A stretch of 64,000 nucleotides of DNA from Sphaerisporangium krabiense (GCF_014200435.1 NZ_JACHBR010000001.1:1116001-1180000); one strand, 5' to 3'. Counted from the stretch's first letter, positions 46,873-56,740 are shown. Notes: generated by a model not told the origin, from the letters alone. Numbers and translations are program-made.

Positions 46873-47757
46873 ATGACAAAGCGGCTATATACGGCTATAG
46901 CCGCCGTGCTGGCCATTTCCGCGGTCACCGGTGGTTGCGGGCGTTCGTCCTCGGGCGACGACGCGGGCAAGAGCACGGCCGCGGCCCAGGCCAAGACGGC
47001 CAAGGACCTCGTGCCCGAGGCACTGCGCAAGACCGGCGTGCTCCGGGTGGCGACCTCCGAGGGCTACCCGCCCATGGAGATGTACAAGAAGGGCACGCAG
47101 GAACTGACCGGCGTCGACCCCGACCTCGCCGCGGCCATCGCGGAGAAGCTGGGCCTGAAGGTGTCGGTGACCAACGCCGCGTTCGACGGCCTGATCCCCG
47201 GCCTGCAGGGCGACCGCTGGGACCTCGTGCTGTCCTCGCTGAGCGACACCGAGCAGCGCCGCGCCGCCGTGAACTTCGTCGACTACTTCAACGCCGGCGG
47301 CGCGATCATGGTCAAGAAGGGCAACCCGGAGGGCATCAAGACGCTCGACGACCTCTGCGGCAAGGCCGTCGTCCTGGCCAAGGGCAGCTCCAACCTGGCG
47401 ATCGGCGAGAAGCAGAACGAGAAGTGCGCCGACAAGATGAAGATCACCCAGAGTGAGGACGCGCCCACCGGCCTGCTCAGCATCGACTCCGGCCGCACGG
47501 TCGCCACGATCGTGGACTCCCCCGTGGCCGCGATGTACGTCAAGGAGACCGGCAAGTACGAGGTCCTGTCCGAGCAGTACGACGCCGGACCCTGGGGCAT
47601 CGCGATCGACAAGCGCGAGGAGGACCTGCGCGACGCCGTGGCCAAGGCCATGGAGGAGCTGATGGCCGACGGCGGGTACAAGGCCGTCCTCGACAAGTAC
47701 GGCGTCACGGCCAACGCCGTGCCCGAGGTGCTGGTCAACACGAAACCATGGAAGTGA
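46873..47757 (+). CDS. amino-acid ABC transporter substrate-binding lipoprotein
   Basis: A 294-residue family 3 solute-binding protein. A signal peptide ends in the lipobox VTGGC (about residues 19-23), and the mature protein has the amino-acid-binding start [44 protein letters not shown] precedes the ATG at 46873. It captures a polar amino acid or analogue outside the membrane for the permease encoded next; the genes overlap by ten bases. Given the downstream D-aminoacylase, a D- or N-acylated amino acid is a plausible ligand. Confidence 0.93.
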   Translation: MTKRLYTAIAAVLAISAVTGGCGRSSSGDDAGKSTAAAQAKTAKDLVPEALRKTGVLRVATSEGYPPMEMYKKGTQELTGVDPDLAAAIAEKLGLKVSVTNAAFDGLIPGLQGDRWDLVLSSLSDTEQRRAAVNFVDYFNAGGAIMVKKGNPEGIKTLDDLCGKAVVLAKGSSNLAIGEKQNEKCADKMKITQSEDAPTGLLSIDSGRTVATIVDSPVAAMYVKETGKYEVLSEQYDAGPWGIAIDKREEDLRDAVAKAMEELMADGGYKAVLDKYGVTANAVPEVLVNTKPWK

Positions 47758-48740
47758 CCCCCACGACAGGTCGGGCCGCACGGAACCAGGCGGACGGAGT
47801 GGCAGGGGCCGCGGACGGGAGCGCGGAGGAGGAGCGGTACGCGCTCCCGATCAGGGCCGCGCACCCGCCGCGGCCCGGCCGCTGGCTGCTCGCCCTGGTG
47901 GCCGCGGTGTTCCTGGTGTGGCTGGCCTACACGATCATCGTCAACGAGAACCTGCACTGGGACGTCATCACGACGTTCCTCGTGGACGGCAGGGTTCTCG
48001 GCGGCCTGTGGGTGACGATCCAGCTCACCGTCCTGTCCATGCTGATGGGCCTGGTGCTCGGCGTGCTGGCGGCCGTCATGCAGCTGTCCGGCAGCCCCGT
48101 GCTGCGCGGCGCCTCCGCCCTCTACACGTGGTTCTTCCGCGGCACCCCGCTGCTGGTCCAGCTCATCTTCTGGTTCAACATCGGGCTGGTCTTCCCGAAG
48201 TTCGGCCTCGGCATCCCCTTCGGCGGGCCGAAGCTGATGGAGTGGCAGGCCAACGAGCTGATCACGCCGTTCACCGCGGCCCTGCTCGGCCTCGGCATCA
48301 ACGAGGGCGCGTACATGGCCGAGATCGTGCGCGCGGGCATCCGCTCGGTGGACCCCGGGCAGCGCGAGGCCGCCGAGGCGCTCGGCATGTCGCACCGGAA
48401 GGTGCTGCGCCGCGTCGTCCTCCCCCAGGCCATGCGCGTGATCATCCCGCCGACCGGCAACCAGTTCATCTCGATGCTGAAGACCACCTCCATGGTGTCC
48501 GTGATCGCCGGCGCCGAGCTGCTGACCGTGTCCCAGCGCATCTACCTCGGCAACTTCGAGGTCATCGCGCTGCTGGTGGTCGCCTCGATCTGGTACGTCG
48601 TGCTCACCACCCTGGCGAGCATCGGGCAGCACTTCATCGAGAAGCGGTTCGAGCGCGGCCACCACCAGCACGCCGCGACCCGCGTGTCGGGGAGGATCCG
48701 CCGCAACCTGCGGCCTTTCGCGAAGGGCGGCCCGTCATGA
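47748..48740 (+). CDS. amino-acid ABC transporter permease (HisM/GlnP type)
   Basis: A 330-residue permease with an N-terminal hydrophilic stretch, then about five helices including [36 protein letters not shown] and the ATPase-contact [33 protein letters not shown] loop. The overlap with both neighbours (10 bases before, 4 after) shows tight coupling. A single permease gene suggests a homodimer. Confidence 0.95.
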   Translation: MEVTPTTGRAARNQADGVAGAADGSAEEERYALPIRAAHPPRPGRWLLALVAAVFLVWLAYTIIVNENLHWDVITTFLVDGRVLGGLWVTIQLTVLSMLMGLVLGVLAAVMQLSGSPVLRGASALYTWFFRGTPLLVQLIFWFNIGLVFPKFGLGIPFGGPKLMEWQANELITPFTAALLGLGINEGAYMAEIVRAGIRSVDPGQREAAEALGMSHRKVLRRVVLPQAMRVIIPPTGNQFISMLKTTSMVSVIAGAELLTVSQRIYLGNFEVIALLVVASIWYVVLTTLASIGQHFIEKRFERGHHQHAATRVSGRIRRNLRPFAKGGPS

Positions 48741-49519
48741 CGGCGTCCAACGGGTCGGCGGCCCCGATGGTCAAGATCCGCGCGGTGCGCAAGTGCTTCG
48801 GCAGCCTGGAGGTGCTCAAGGGCATCGACCTGGAGGTGCCCTCGGGCGGCGTGGTGTGCGTCGTCGGCCCGTCCGGCTCGGGCAAGTCCACCCTGCTGCG
48901 CTGCGTGAACCGTCTGGAGACGATCGACGCCGGCCGTATCTGGGTGGACGGCGAGCTGATCGGGTTCGACGAGCGCGAGGGGCGCATGCACATGCTGCGC
49001 CCGGCCGAGCTGTGCCGGCAGCGGCAGGAGATCGGCATGGTCTTCCAGCGCTTCAACCTCTTCCCGCACCGCACGGCGCTGGAGAACGTCATGGAGGGGC
49101 CGGTCGCCGTCAAGGGCGTGGGGAAGGCCGAGGCGCGCCGCCGGGCGGCCGAGCTGCTGGAGCGCGTGGGCCTCGCCGAGCGGGCGCACCACTATCCGGC
49201 CCAGCTCTCCGGAGGCCAGCAGCAGCGCGTCGCGATCGCCCGCAGCCTGGCCATGAACCCCAAGCTGATGCTGTTCGACGAGCCGACGAGCGCGCTGGAC
49301 CCCGAGCTGGTCCAGGAGGTGCTCGCGGTGATGCGCGACCTCGCCGCGAGCGGCATGACGATGATGGTGGTCACCCACGAGATGGGGTTCGCCCGCGAGG
49401 TCGGCGACCACCTGGTCTTCATGGACGACGGCGTGATCGTCGAGCAGGGCGCGCCGCGCGAGGTGCTCGCCGCGCCCCGCCACGAGCGGTTCCGCGCGTT
49501 CCTCGGCCAAGTCCTGTGA
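48737..49519 (+). CDS. amino-acid ABC transporter ATPase (GlnQ type)
   Basis: A 260-residue ATPase: Walker [11 protein letters not shown]-loop [11 protein letters not shown], signature [16 protein letters not shown], Walker [15 protein letters not shown] and switch His [14 protein letters not shown], all typical of polar amino-acid importers. Its stop overlaps the GTG of the D-aminoacylase gene by four bases, joining transport and hydrolysis in one operon. Confidence 0.96.
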   Translation: MTASNGSAAPMVKIRAVRKCFGSLEVLKGIDLEVPSGGVVCVVGPSGSGKSTLLRCVNRLETIDAGRIWVDGELIGFDEREGRMHMLRPAELCRQRQEIGMVFQRFNLFPHRTALENVMEGPVAVKGVGKAEARRRAAELLERVGLAERAHHYPAQLSGGQQQRVAIARSLAMNPKLMLFDEPTSALDPELVQEVLAVMRDLAASGMTMMVVTHEMGFAREVGDHLVFMDDGVIVEQGAPREVLAAPRHERFRAFLGQVL

Positions 49520-51177
49520 ACGGGGACGAGGGCGCGGCGCGTGGTGTCGCGCCGGGGAGCCCGGCGGACGTGGCGCGGGCCGAGCTGCTGATCCGGGGCG
49601 GCCTGGTCGTGGACGGCACCGGCGGGCCCGGCCGGGAGGCCGACGTCGCGGTCGTGGACGGTCGCCTGGCCGTGCTGCCTCCGGGGCGGCGCGTGGCGGC
49701 CGGCGAGGTGCTGGACGCCGAGGGCATGGCCGTGGCGCCCGGGTTCATCGACGTCCACACGCACTCCGACGGCGTCGCCATGCTCGCCGAGAACGGCGCG
49801 GCCGGGGCCGCGGACCTGGTGTGGGCGTCGGTGCTGCAAGGGGTGACCACGGAGATCTGCGGGAACTGCGGCTCCAGCCTGTTCCCCGGGCTGCCGGAGC
49901 GGCTCGCGGACATGCGCGGCGAGACCCGGATCAGCTTCGGCGGCGACGTCGGGATCTATCAGGACTTCGCGGAGTTCGCCGCCCGGCACACCGCCCTCCC
50001 CCGGGCCAACCACATCACCTCCCTGGTCGGCCACGGCACGCTGCGCGCGGGCGTCATGGGCCCGGCGGACCGCCCCGCCACGCCCGCCGAGCTGGACACC
50101 ATGCGCGCGCTGCTCGACCGCGCGCTCGCCCAGGGCGCCGCCGGCCTGTCCACCGGGCTGATCTACACCCCCGGCACCTACGCGGGCACCGCCGAGGTGG
50201 TCGCGCTCGCCGAGGTCGCCGCCCGGCACGGCAAGCCGTACGTCACGCACCTGCGCGACGAGATGTCCCGCGTCGAGGAGGCGCTGGAGGAGGCGATCGA
50301 GATCGCCCGCGCCAGCGGCGCCGCACTGCACGTCTCGCACCACAAGACCGCGGGCAAGTACGCCTGGGGGCGCACCGCGCGCACCCTGCCCAGGATCACC
50401 GCGCTGCGCGAGGGCGGCATGGACATCACCTGCGACGTCTACCCGTACACGGCGGGCAGCACGTCGCTGTCGGCGATGCTGCCGCCGTGGGCCAACGACG
50501 GCGGCTTCCCCGCGCTCGCCGCGCGGCTCGCCGACCCCGGCGAGCGGGAGCGGATGCGCCTGGCCATCAAGGGCGGCGTCCCCGGCTGGGAGAACACCGT
50601 CGGCAACGGCGGCTGGGACCGTGTCTCCATCGCCTGCGCCCCCCGCCACCCCGAGATCGAGGGGCGGACGGTCGCCGAGCTGGCCGCGTCGCGGAACGCC
50701 GACCCGGTGGACACCGCGGCCGAGCTGCTGCTGTCCGAGAACGGCGAGGTGACGATCATCAGCCACTCGATGGTCGAGGAGGACGTCCAGCGGGTGCTGG
50801 CCACGCCGTACGCGATGATCGGGTCGGACGGCGTGCCCAAGCCGGGCGGGCGCCCGCATCCCCGCTGGGCCGGCACCTATCCCCGCGTGCTCGGGCACTA
50901 CGGGCGCGAGCTCGGACTGCTCGGGCTGGAGACCGCGGTGCACAAGATGACCGGCATGCCCGCGGCACGGTTCGGCCTGCGCGACCGGGGAGTCCTGCGC
51001 GACGGCGCCCACGCCGACCTGGTGGTGTTCGACCCCGCCACGGTGGCCGACCGCGCCACGTTCGCCAGCCCGCTCCTGCCGCCCGCGGGGGTCCACACGG
51101 TGATCGTCGCCGGCGAGGTGGTCGTCCGCGACGGCGCCCCCGCCCCGGCCCGCCCGGGAAGGGTGCTCGCGACATGA
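49516..51177 (+). CDS. N-acyl-D-amino-acid deacylase (D-aminoacylase)
   Basis: A 553-residue amidohydrolase. The metal motif HTHSDG lies in [13 protein letters not shown] (about residue 80), with further family segments [64 protein letters not shown], and the C-terminal [26 protein letters not shown]. Such enzymes release D-amino acids from N-acyl or peptide forms. GTG at 49516 gives a short Ala-rich lead before [13 protein letters not shown]. Flanked by the importer and the serine hydrolase in one operon. Confidence 0.92.
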   Translation: MNGDEGAARGVAPGSPADVARAELLIRGGLVVDGTGGPGREADVAVVDGRLAVLPPGRRVAAGEVLDAEGMAVAPGFIDVHTHSDGVAMLAENGAAGAADLVWASVLQGVTTEICGNCGSSLFPGLPERLADMRGETRISFGGDVGIYQDFAEFAARHTALPRANHITSLVGHGTLRAGVMGPADRPATPAELDTMRALLDRALAQGAAGLSTGLIYTPGTYAGTAEVVALAEVAARHGKPYVTHLRDEMSRVEEALEEAIEIARASGAALHVSHHKTAGKYAWGRTARTLPRITALREGGMDITCDVYPYTAGSTSLSAMLPPWANDGGFPALAARLADPGERERMRLAIKGGVPGWENTVGNGGWDRVSIACAPRHPEIEGRTVAELAASRNADPVDTAAELLLSENGEVTIISHSMVEEDVQRVLATPYAMIGSDGVPKPGGRPHPRWAGTYPRVLGHYGRELGLLGLETAVHKMTGMPAARFGLRDRGVLRDGAHADLVVFDPATVADRATFASPLLPPAGVHTVIVAGEVVVRDGAPAPARPGRVLAT

Positions 51178-52007
51178 GCGTTCCCCCGCCCGTGCCGGAC
51201 CTGGAGGTTCTCGCCCGGGAGTGTCCCGGGACGCTGGCCGTCGCCGTGCCGGGGCTGCTCGCCCTCAACGAGGACGCCGAGCTTCCGCTGGCGAGCGCGG
51301 GCAAGCTGCTGCTGCTCGCCGAGGTCGCGCGGGCCGTCGTCTCCGGCTCGCTGGACCCCGGCGAGGTCGTGACGCTCCGCGAGGACGACCACTGCGGGGG
51401 CTCGGGGCTGCTCGGCGGGCTGTCGCCCGCCCGCTGGACGGTCGGCGACCTCGCCCTGCTCACCGCCTCGGTCAGCGACAACACGGCCACCAACGCGCTG
51501 CTGCGGCGGGCCGGGATCGACCAGGTGAACGCGGGGGCGGCCGAGCTGGGGTTCCGGCGCACCCGGATCCTGGACCGGATCCGCGAGCCGCGCCTGCCCG
51601 AACACCCGCCGACGTTCGCCGTCGGCACCGCCGCCGAGCTGGCCGCCTTCGCGGCCCGCCTGGCCGAGGCCCTGTCCACGCCCCCCGCCAGGGAGCCGTG
51701 GGAGCGCACGCTGGCCGGGTGGATGGCGCACAACACCGACAGGAGCCTGGTCCCGGCCCTCCTCCCCCACGAGCCCGAGGACCGCGAGATCCCCGTCGCG
51801 CCCCCGACCGGCACGGTGTGGGTGGCGAACAAGACCGGCACGGACGCCGGCACGCGGACGGACGTGGGGGTGATGGCGGGACGCCGGTGGCTGGGCTACG
51901 CCGTGCTCGCCCACGGCCCGGCCGGCGCCGAGCACGCGCTGGTGACCGCGGCACGGCGGGCGGGGCTCGCGGTGGGCGCGCTGGCGCTGCGGGTCAGCGC
52001 GCGGTGA
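51174..52007 (+). CDS. cytoplasmic class A beta-lactamase-like serine hydrolase
   Basis: A 277-residue protein of the class A beta-lactamase fold. The three catalytic elements are present: S41-A-G-K44, S101-D-N103 and K220-T-G222; the omega-loop Glu appears as E138PRLP, but the Asn four residues later, needed to position water, is Pro. No signal peptide is present, unlike secreted lactamases. It overlaps the D-aminoacylase gene by four bases. It may hydrolyse D-amino-acid-containing amides or esters inside the cell rather than antibiotics. Convergent 14-base overlap with the LysR gene. Confidence 0.85.
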   Translation: MSVPPPVPDLEVLARECPGTLAVAVPGLLALNEDAELPLASAGKLLLLAEVARAVVSGSLDPGEVVTLREDDHCGGSGLLGGLSPARWTVGDLALLTASVSDNTATNALLRRAGIDQVNAGAAELGFRRTRILDRIREPRLPEHPPTFAVGTAAELAAFAARLAEALSTPPAREPWERTLAGWMAHNTDRSLVPALLPHEPEDREIPVAPPTGTVWVANKTGTDAGTRTDVGVMAGRRWLGYAVLAHGPAGAEHALVTAARRAGLAVGALALRVSAR

Positions 52008-52905
52008 CGCGGAGCCGGGCCGAGGCGTCGCGCAGGTAGTCGATGAACGAGCGCAGCGCCGGGTTGGGGTTGGTGGGCCGTACGGCCGCGCCGATGCTGC
52101 GGTACAGCTTCGGCCCCTCGACCCGGCAGGTCTGGATGCCCGAGGCGCCCTGCGTGCCGAGGCTCGGCACCAGCGCGACGCCGAGCCCGGCGCGGACGAG
52201 GCCGAGCGTCACCTCGTAGTGGTCGCTGCGGCAGCGGATCGCCGGGTGGAAGCCCTCCAGGGCACTGGCACGCTCCAGGACCGAGACCGGGGTGTCGGTG
52301 CCGTAGGTGGTGATCCAGGGCTCGTCGGCCAGGTCGGCGAGGCGCACGCGGGAACGCTGGCCCGCCGGATGCCCGACCGGCATGACCAGGAGCTGCGGCT
52401 CGTCGAACAGGTGGATGACCTCCACGCCCTCGGGCGGCTTCCACGGGTCGAGCGCGTGCTCGAACACGACGAGCACGTCCAGCGCGCCGCGTTCGAGGTC
52501 GGGCAGCAGCTCGTGCGGCTGGCCGAGCTGGAGGTCCAGGTCCACGCCGGGGTGCCTGGCGCTGAACGCCGAGAGCGCGAGCGGCAGCAGGCGGTATCCG
52601 GCCGAGGCGAAGAAGCCGATGCTGAGCTGCCCGGCGTCGGCCCGCGCCTGGGCGAGCAGGTCCTTCTCCGCGGCCTCGATGATGTCGAGCACCTCCTGGG
52701 CCCGGGTGGCGAGCCGGCGTCCGGCCGCGGTCAGGCGCAGGCTGTGGGCGTCGCGCTCGGCGAGACCGACCCCGGCCTCCTCTTCGAGGCGGGAGAGCTG
52801 GTGGGACACGGCGGACGGCGAGAGCCGCAACGTGCGCGCGGCGCCGGCGATGCTGCCGGTCCTGAAGATCTCGAGAAGCACCCGGAGGCGGTTACTGCTC
52901 AGCAT
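51994..52905 (-). CDS. LysR-family transcriptional regulator
   Basis: A 303-residue LysR regulator: HTH at about residues 5-62 (LLEIFRTGSIAGAARTLRLSPSAVSHQLSRLEEEAG), a linker helix, and the two-lobed effector domain from about 90 (LSIGFFASAGYRLLP). Its 3' end overlaps the end of the hydrolase gene by 14 bases, tail to tail. LysR genes usually diverge from their targets, so control of the convergent operon is less certain. Ligand unknown. Confidence 0.93.
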   Translation of the reverse strand: MLSSNRLRVLLEIFRTGSIAGAARTLRLSPSAVSHQLSRLEEEAGVGLAERDAHSLRLTAAGRRLATRAQEVLDIIEAAEKDLLAQARADAGQLSIGFFASAGYRLLPLALSAFSARHPGVDLDLQLGQPHELLPDLERGALDVLVVFEHALDPWKPPEGVEVIHLFDEPQLLVMPVGHPAGQRSRVRLADLADEPWITTYGTDTPVSVLERASALEGFHPAIRCRSDHYEVTLGLVRAGLGVALVPSLGTQGASGIQTCRVEGPKLYRSIGAAVRPTNPNPALRSFIDYLRDASARLRVTAR

Positions 52906-52968
52906 CTCCTCAGTATCGGCGCAGGCAGACGTGCTGATGACCGGCCGCGGGCCCTGAGGGGGACGGCG

Positions 52969-53466
52969 CTAGGCGGAGGCGCGGCTCTGCTGGATCACGG
53001 CGGGGGCGGTGAACGCGGCCCAGACGAGCTTGCCGCGCCCCTCGAACAGCCGCCAGCCCCACGAGCAGCTCAGGCTCTCGACCAGCCTCAGCCCCCGCCC
53101 GGTCTCGGCGTACTGGTCGGCGTCGGTGACGACGGGCGGCCGGTCGGTCGGGTCGGCCACGGCGCACACCAGGTGGGTGGCGCGGTGGAGCAGGCGGACG
53201 CGGGTCGGCTCGCCCGCGTGCCTGACGGCGTTGGTGACGAGCTCCGAGATGACCAGACGGGCGTCGTAGCTCAGCTCACCGAGGCCCCAGGCGCGCAGCG
53301 TGGTGACGGTGAAGTCGCGCGCGGTCTTGATCGTCGTCCCGGTGCGGCCGAGTCCCGAGATCTCGGCGCCCCTCGGCTCCCAATGCTCGGACTCCACCGC
53401 TGGAAGCAGCCACCACGGCGCGTCACCCCGTACCACATGTTGCCGGCGTGCCAGGTGTGCGGTCAT
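52969..53466 (-). CDS. ATP-binding anti-sigma-factor-like protein (GHKL/HATPase)
   Basis: A 165-residue relative of the protein at 6161-6640. N box RLVISELVTNAVRHAGEPT, G1-type VADPTDRPP and G2 box ETGRGLRLVESLS. It diverges from a second HTH-DUF5753 gene, reproducing the arrangement at 5.1-6.6 kb. No DUF397 gene accompanies this copy, so the set is incomplete. Likely acts on a regulator or sigma factor. Confidence 0.88.
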   Translation of the reverse strand: MTAHLARRQHVVRGDAPWWLLPAVESEHWEPRGAEISGLGRTGTTIKTARDFTVTTLRAWGLGELSYDARLVISELVTNAVRHAGEPTRVRLLHRATHLVCAVADPTDRPPVVTDADQYAETGRGLRLVESLSCSWGWRLFEGRGKLVWAAFTAPAVIQQSRASA

Positions 53467-53553
53467 CGGGGTCCTCGCTACGTTGGGGGGTCGTTGCGCG
53501 GGGCAGGACGTCGGAAGTCAATCTTTCTTCACTGGACGTTCCGATGCAAGTAC

Positions 53554-53569
53554 AGATGCACGTGCATCT
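53554..53569. promoter_or_regulatory. 16-bp perfect palindrome
   Basis: AGATGCACGTGCATCT reads identically on both strands. It lies between the divergent ATPase and HTH-DUF5753 genes, where a dimeric regulator could act on both. A related half-site GATGCA is at 53543-53548. Confidence 0.55.
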
Positions 53570-53580
53570 AGGGTTTTTCA

Positions 53581-53602
53581 CACGGAATCGTGACATTCCG
53601 TG
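53581..53602. promoter_or_regulatory. inverted repeat CACGGAAT-N6-ATTCCGTG
   Basis: Eight-base arms at 53581-53588 and 53595-53602 with a six-base centre, only 11 bases after the palindrome at 53554. Together they form a compact control region before the HTH gene. The binding proteins are unknown; the HTH-DUF5753 product is a candidate. Confidence 0.55.
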
Positions 53603-53724
53603 GCTAGACAGTGGCAGAGAAGTGATCTTCGTGGAAAATCCACCAATAAAAGGGCTCGTATACGGCCGCCTGGAATGATGAGACACTGTCGCGTCATCTG
53701 ATCCGCGGCTCTCAAGGAGCTTCC

Positions 53725-54633
53725 ATGACGTCGGCGCTCGGTCCCCGGCCACGGCCGCAGGACAACGATGTCCTCAGCTATTCCCGGGGCGGCCCCACGG
53801 TCCTGCGCATCGTCCTCGGCGCCCAGCTCCGCAAGCTCCGCACCGCCAAGGGGATCACCCGCGAGGAGGCCGGCCACGCCATCCGCGCCTCGCACGCCAA
53901 GATCAGCCGCCTGGAGCTGGGCAGGGTCGGCTTCAAGACCCGCGACGTCGCCGACCTGCTCACGCTGTACGGGGTGACCCGCCCGGAGGAGCGCACCGGC
54001 TTCCTCGCCCTGGCCGACCAGGCCAACGCCCCGGGCTGGTGGCACAAGTTCAGCGACCTGCTCCCCACCTGGTTCGAGCTCTACGTCGGCCTGGAGGAGG
54101 CCGCCTCGATCATCCGCACCTACGAGATCCAGTACCTGCCCGCCCTCGTCCAGACCGAGGACTACGCCCGCGAGTTCGTCAAGCTCGGCCACGCGGGCGC
54201 CGGCGAGGAGGAGATCGAGCGCCGCATCGCGCTGCGGATGGCGCGGCAGAAGCGCATGACCGGCCCCGACGCGCCCCGGCTCTGGGCCCTGGTGGACGAG
54301 GCCGCGCTGCGCCGGCGGCTCGGCGACCGGAAGATCATGCGGGCGCAGATCGACCGGCTCCTCGAACTCGTCGACGTGCCCACGATCACGGTGCAGGTGA
54401 TCCCGTTCGGCCACGGCGGCCACGCGGCGGCGGGCGGGCCGTTCACCCTCCTGCGCTTCACCGAGCCGGAGCTGCCCGATGTCGTCTACATGGAGCAGCT
54501 CACCAGCGCCCTGTACCTGGACAAGCGCGAGGAGACCGACCCCTACATGCGGGTCATGGACCGATTGTGCGTCGAGGCGGCCACCGCGGCCGAGTCCCGG
54601 CGGTTCCTCGCCGCCCTGCGCGAGGAGATCTGA
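53725..54633 (+). CDS. Scr1/WhiJ-like helix-turn-helix regulator with DUF5753 domain
   Basis: A 302-residue paralogue of the protein at 5097-5963: HTH LRKLRTAKGITREEAGHAIRASHAKISRLELG at about 33-64, then DUF5753 with LEEAASIIRTYEIQYLPALVQTEDYA and YMEQLTSALYLDKREETDPY. AAGGAGCTTCC precedes the ATG. Diverges from the ATPase, with palindromes between. The DUF397 partner seen at the first locus is missing. Confidence 0.92.
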   Translation: MTSALGPRPRPQDNDVLSYSRGGPTVLRIVLGAQLRKLRTAKGITREEAGHAIRASHAKISRLELGRVGFKTRDVADLLTLYGVTRPEERTGFLALADQANAPGWWHKFSDLLPTWFELYVGLEEAASIIRTYEIQYLPALVQTEDYAREFVKLGHAGAGEEEIERRIALRMARQKRMTGPDAPRLWALVDEAALRRRLGDRKIMRAQIDRLLELVDVPTITVQVIPFGHGGHAAAGGPFTLLRFTEPELPDVVYMEQLTSALYLDKREETDPYMRVMDRLCVEAATAAESRRFLAALREEI

Positions 54634-54714
54634 GCCAGGGGCCGGCGCATACACCGCGCGGGGCGGGGCACGTGCCTGAGAGAAAGGAAAACCGCAGCTC
54701 AGAGGAGTAATGTC

Positions 54715-55260
54715 ATGCTTCAGGGCAAGACGATCGCCTTTCTCACCGCCACCGAGGGAGTGGAACAGGTCGAGCTGACCGAGCCCTGGCAGGCCGTCGA
54801 GCAGGCCGGCGGGACACCGCGCCTGATCTCGACCGAGCGCGGCGCCGTCCAGGCGTTCAACCACCTGGACAAGGCGGACACCTTCGACGTCGACGCCACC
54901 GTCGACGAGGTGAGCGTGGACGACTTCGACGGACTCGTGCTGCCGGGCGGCGTCGCCAACCCGGACAACCTGCGGATGCACGAGAACGCGGTCCGGTTCG
55001 CGCGCTCCTTCTTCGACGCGGGCAAGCCCGTCGCGGCCATCTGCCACGCGCCGTGGACGCTGATCGAGGCGCGCGTCGTCGGCGACCGCGCGATCACCTC
55101 GTGGCCCAGCCTCAGGACCGACCTGCACAACGCGGGCGCGGCGTGGACCGACCAGGAGGTCGTCGTCTGCACCAACGGGCCCAACACGCTGATCACCAGC
55201 CGCAAGCCCGACGACCTCAAGGCCTTCTGCCAGGCCGCGGTCGACGCCTTCGGCGACTGA
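54715..55260 (+). CDS. DJ-1/PfpI-family protein (type 1 glutamine amidotransferase-like)
   Basis: A 181-residue protein: IAFLTATEGVEQVELTEPW, LVLPGGVANPDNLR and the nucleophile elbow AAICHAPWTL with the reactive Cys, then a Glu/His environment, as in PfpI/YhbO. Family members are proposed to protect against glyoxals or act as chaperones/proteases. AGAGGAG lies before the ATG at 54715. No operon partner; 81 bases after the HTH gene on the same strand. Confidence 0.93.
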   Translation: MLQGKTIAFLTATEGVEQVELTEPWQAVEQAGGTPRLISTERGAVQAFNHLDKADTFDVDATVDEVSVDDFDGLVLPGGVANPDNLRMHENAVRFARSFFDAGKPVAAICHAPWTLIEARVVGDRAITSWPSLRTDLHNAGAAWTDQEVVVCTNGPNTLITSRKPDDLKAFCQAAVDAFGD

Positions 55261-55423
55261 GAGGCCGCCGGCGGCCCGTCCGAGGGGACGTTCCCGGCAA
55301 CACCGGACGGGCCGGACGGCCGGCCAGATCCGCTCGCGCGCATTCATTGTGGGCGGGACGGGCGTCTGCCATGCTGTCCGCCGTCAGCGGCAGAGCGCGA
55401 TACGCATGGCGGAAGAGATCCAT

Positions 55424-56311
55424 ATGACCGAGGTCTTCACGCTCGGAGAGGCGCTGGGCATCGTCTCGGCCGACCGCCTGCGCCACGACTCCGAGGTCCG
55501 CCTCGACGTCGGCGGCGCCGAGTTCACGCTGGCCGTGGGCCTGGCCCGCCTGGGCCACACGGTCACCTGGCTCGGCCGCGTCGGCGCCGACGAGCTCGGC
55601 GCCCGGGCGCTCACGGTGCTGCGCGGCGAGGGCGTGGACGTCTCCCACGTCCTGTCCGACCCCGGCGCCTCCACCGGCCTCGTGGTCCGGCAGCGGCGCA
55701 TCGGCCGGGCCGGGCACATCGTCCACTATCGCGGCGGGTCGGCGGGCTCGCGCCTCGGGCCGGGCGACGTCCCCGCCCGCGCCGTGCAGTCGGCGAAGGT
55801 GCTGCACGTCACGGGCATCACCCCGGCGCTGAGCGGCACCGCGTGGAGCGCCGTCCACCACGCCGTCAAGCTCGCCAGGGACGCCGGCGTCACGGTCTCG
55901 GTGGACGTCAACCACCGCCCCCAGCTCTGGCCGGACCGGCAGGAGGCCGTGGAGGCGCTCGCCGAGCTGGCCACCGGCGCGGACGTGCTGTTCGTGAACC
56001 AGGACGAGCTCCACCTCGTCGAGCCGGTCATGGGGACGGCCCGCGAGCTGGTCGTCACGCGGGGCGGCAAGGGCGCGAGCGCCACCGTCAACGGCATGCG
56101 CTACGACGCGCAGGCCGCGCCGGTGACGGTCGTGGACCCGGCGGGCGCGGGCGGCGCGTTCGCGGCCGGGTACCTGAGCGGGCTGATCGAGGAGCTGCAC
56201 CCGACCGACCGGCTGCGGCGCGGCTGCGCGCTCGCGGCGTTCACCGTGGCGAGCGCGAGCGTGTGGCAGGGCCTGCCCACCCGCGCGGAGCTGCCCCCGC
56301 TGACCTTCTGA
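55424..56311 (+). CDS. PfkB-family sugar kinase with altered catalytic site
   Basis: A 295-residue ribokinase-fold protein resembling 2-keto-3-deoxygluconate kinases: EVRLDVGGAEFTLAVGLARLG, VGADELGARAL, VSVDVNHRPQLW and VNQDELHLVEP. In the C-terminal signature the catalytic Asp of GAGD is Gly: residues 241-244 are GAGG (codon GGC at 56153-56155, one base from GAC). The kinase is therefore probably inactive or uses a changed mechanism. ATG at 55424 has GGAAGAG upstream; ATG at 55406 is an alternative. Confidence 0.88.
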   Translation: MTEVFTLGEALGIVSADRLRHDSEVRLDVGGAEFTLAVGLARLGHTVTWLGRVGADELGARALTVLRGEGVDVSHVLSDPGASTGLVVRQRRIGRAGHIVHYRGGSAGSRLGPGDVPARAVQSAKVLHVTGITPALSGTAWSAVHHAVKLARDAGVTVSVDVNHRPQLWPDRQEAVEALAELATGADVLFVNQDELHLVEPVMGTARELVVTRGGKGASATVNGMRYDAQAAPVTVVDPAGAGGAFAAGYLSGLIEELHPTDRLRRGCALAAFTVASASVWQGLPTRAELPPLTF

Positions 56312-56317
56312 GCCCGC

Positions 56318-56350
56318 GCCGCCGTCCGCTCACCGTGCGGGGACGGCGGC
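56318..56350. terminator. 10-bp hairpin between convergent kinase and Rid genes
   Basis: GCCGCCGTCC at 56318-56327 pairs with GGACGGCGGC at 56341-56350 over a 13-base loop. It overlaps the end of the Rid gene and follows the kinase stop by seven bases. GC-only stem with no U-tract. Confidence 0.45.
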
Positions 56351-56740
56351 CACCGCCTCCACCTCGACGAGGATGTCCGGCGAGGCCAGCGCGCTCACCA
56401 CGATCAGCGAGTGCGCGGGCCAGTCCCCCTCGGGGAACCACGCGGCGAAGGCGTCGGCGCGGCCCGCGCGGCTCCCCGCGACGTGCTCGGCGCCCGCCAC
56501 CATCGTGAACAGCCTGACCAGGTCGCGAGGCCCGGCCCCTGCCGCGGCGAGCAGCGCGGCGATGTTCTCGTAGATCTGCCGGGTCTGGCGCTCGGCGTCC
56601 GGCCCGGCCATCCGCCCGTCCGGCAGCGCGCCGATCTGGCCGGAGATGAACAACAGTTCCGTGCCGGCCGGCACGGCGGCCAGGTGGCTGTACTGCCCGA
56701 CCGGCGCGCCGATCTCCTCGGGACTCCAGCGGCGGACCAT
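56330..56740 (-). CDS. RidA-family (YjgF/YER057c) protein
   Basis: A 136-residue Rid-superfamily protein: YSHLAAVPAGTELLFISGQIGALPDG, ERQTRQIYENIAALLAAAGAGPRDLVRLF, and LASPDILVEVEAVAAVPAR. The usual catalytic Arg of RidA within RC...ARV is replaced in the C-terminal segment, so it may belong to a Rid2-7 subfamily with unknown substrate instead of classical imine deaminase. ATG at 56740 has GAGAGGAA upstream; frame is open to 56818 but without support. Confidence 0.88.
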   Translation of the reverse strand: MVRRWSPEEIGAPVGQYSHLAAVPAGTELLFISGQIGALPDGRMAGPDAERQTRQIYENIAALLAAAGAGPRDLVRLFTMVAGAEHVAGSRAGRADAFAAWFPEGDWPAHSLIVVSALASPDILVEVEAVAAVPAR

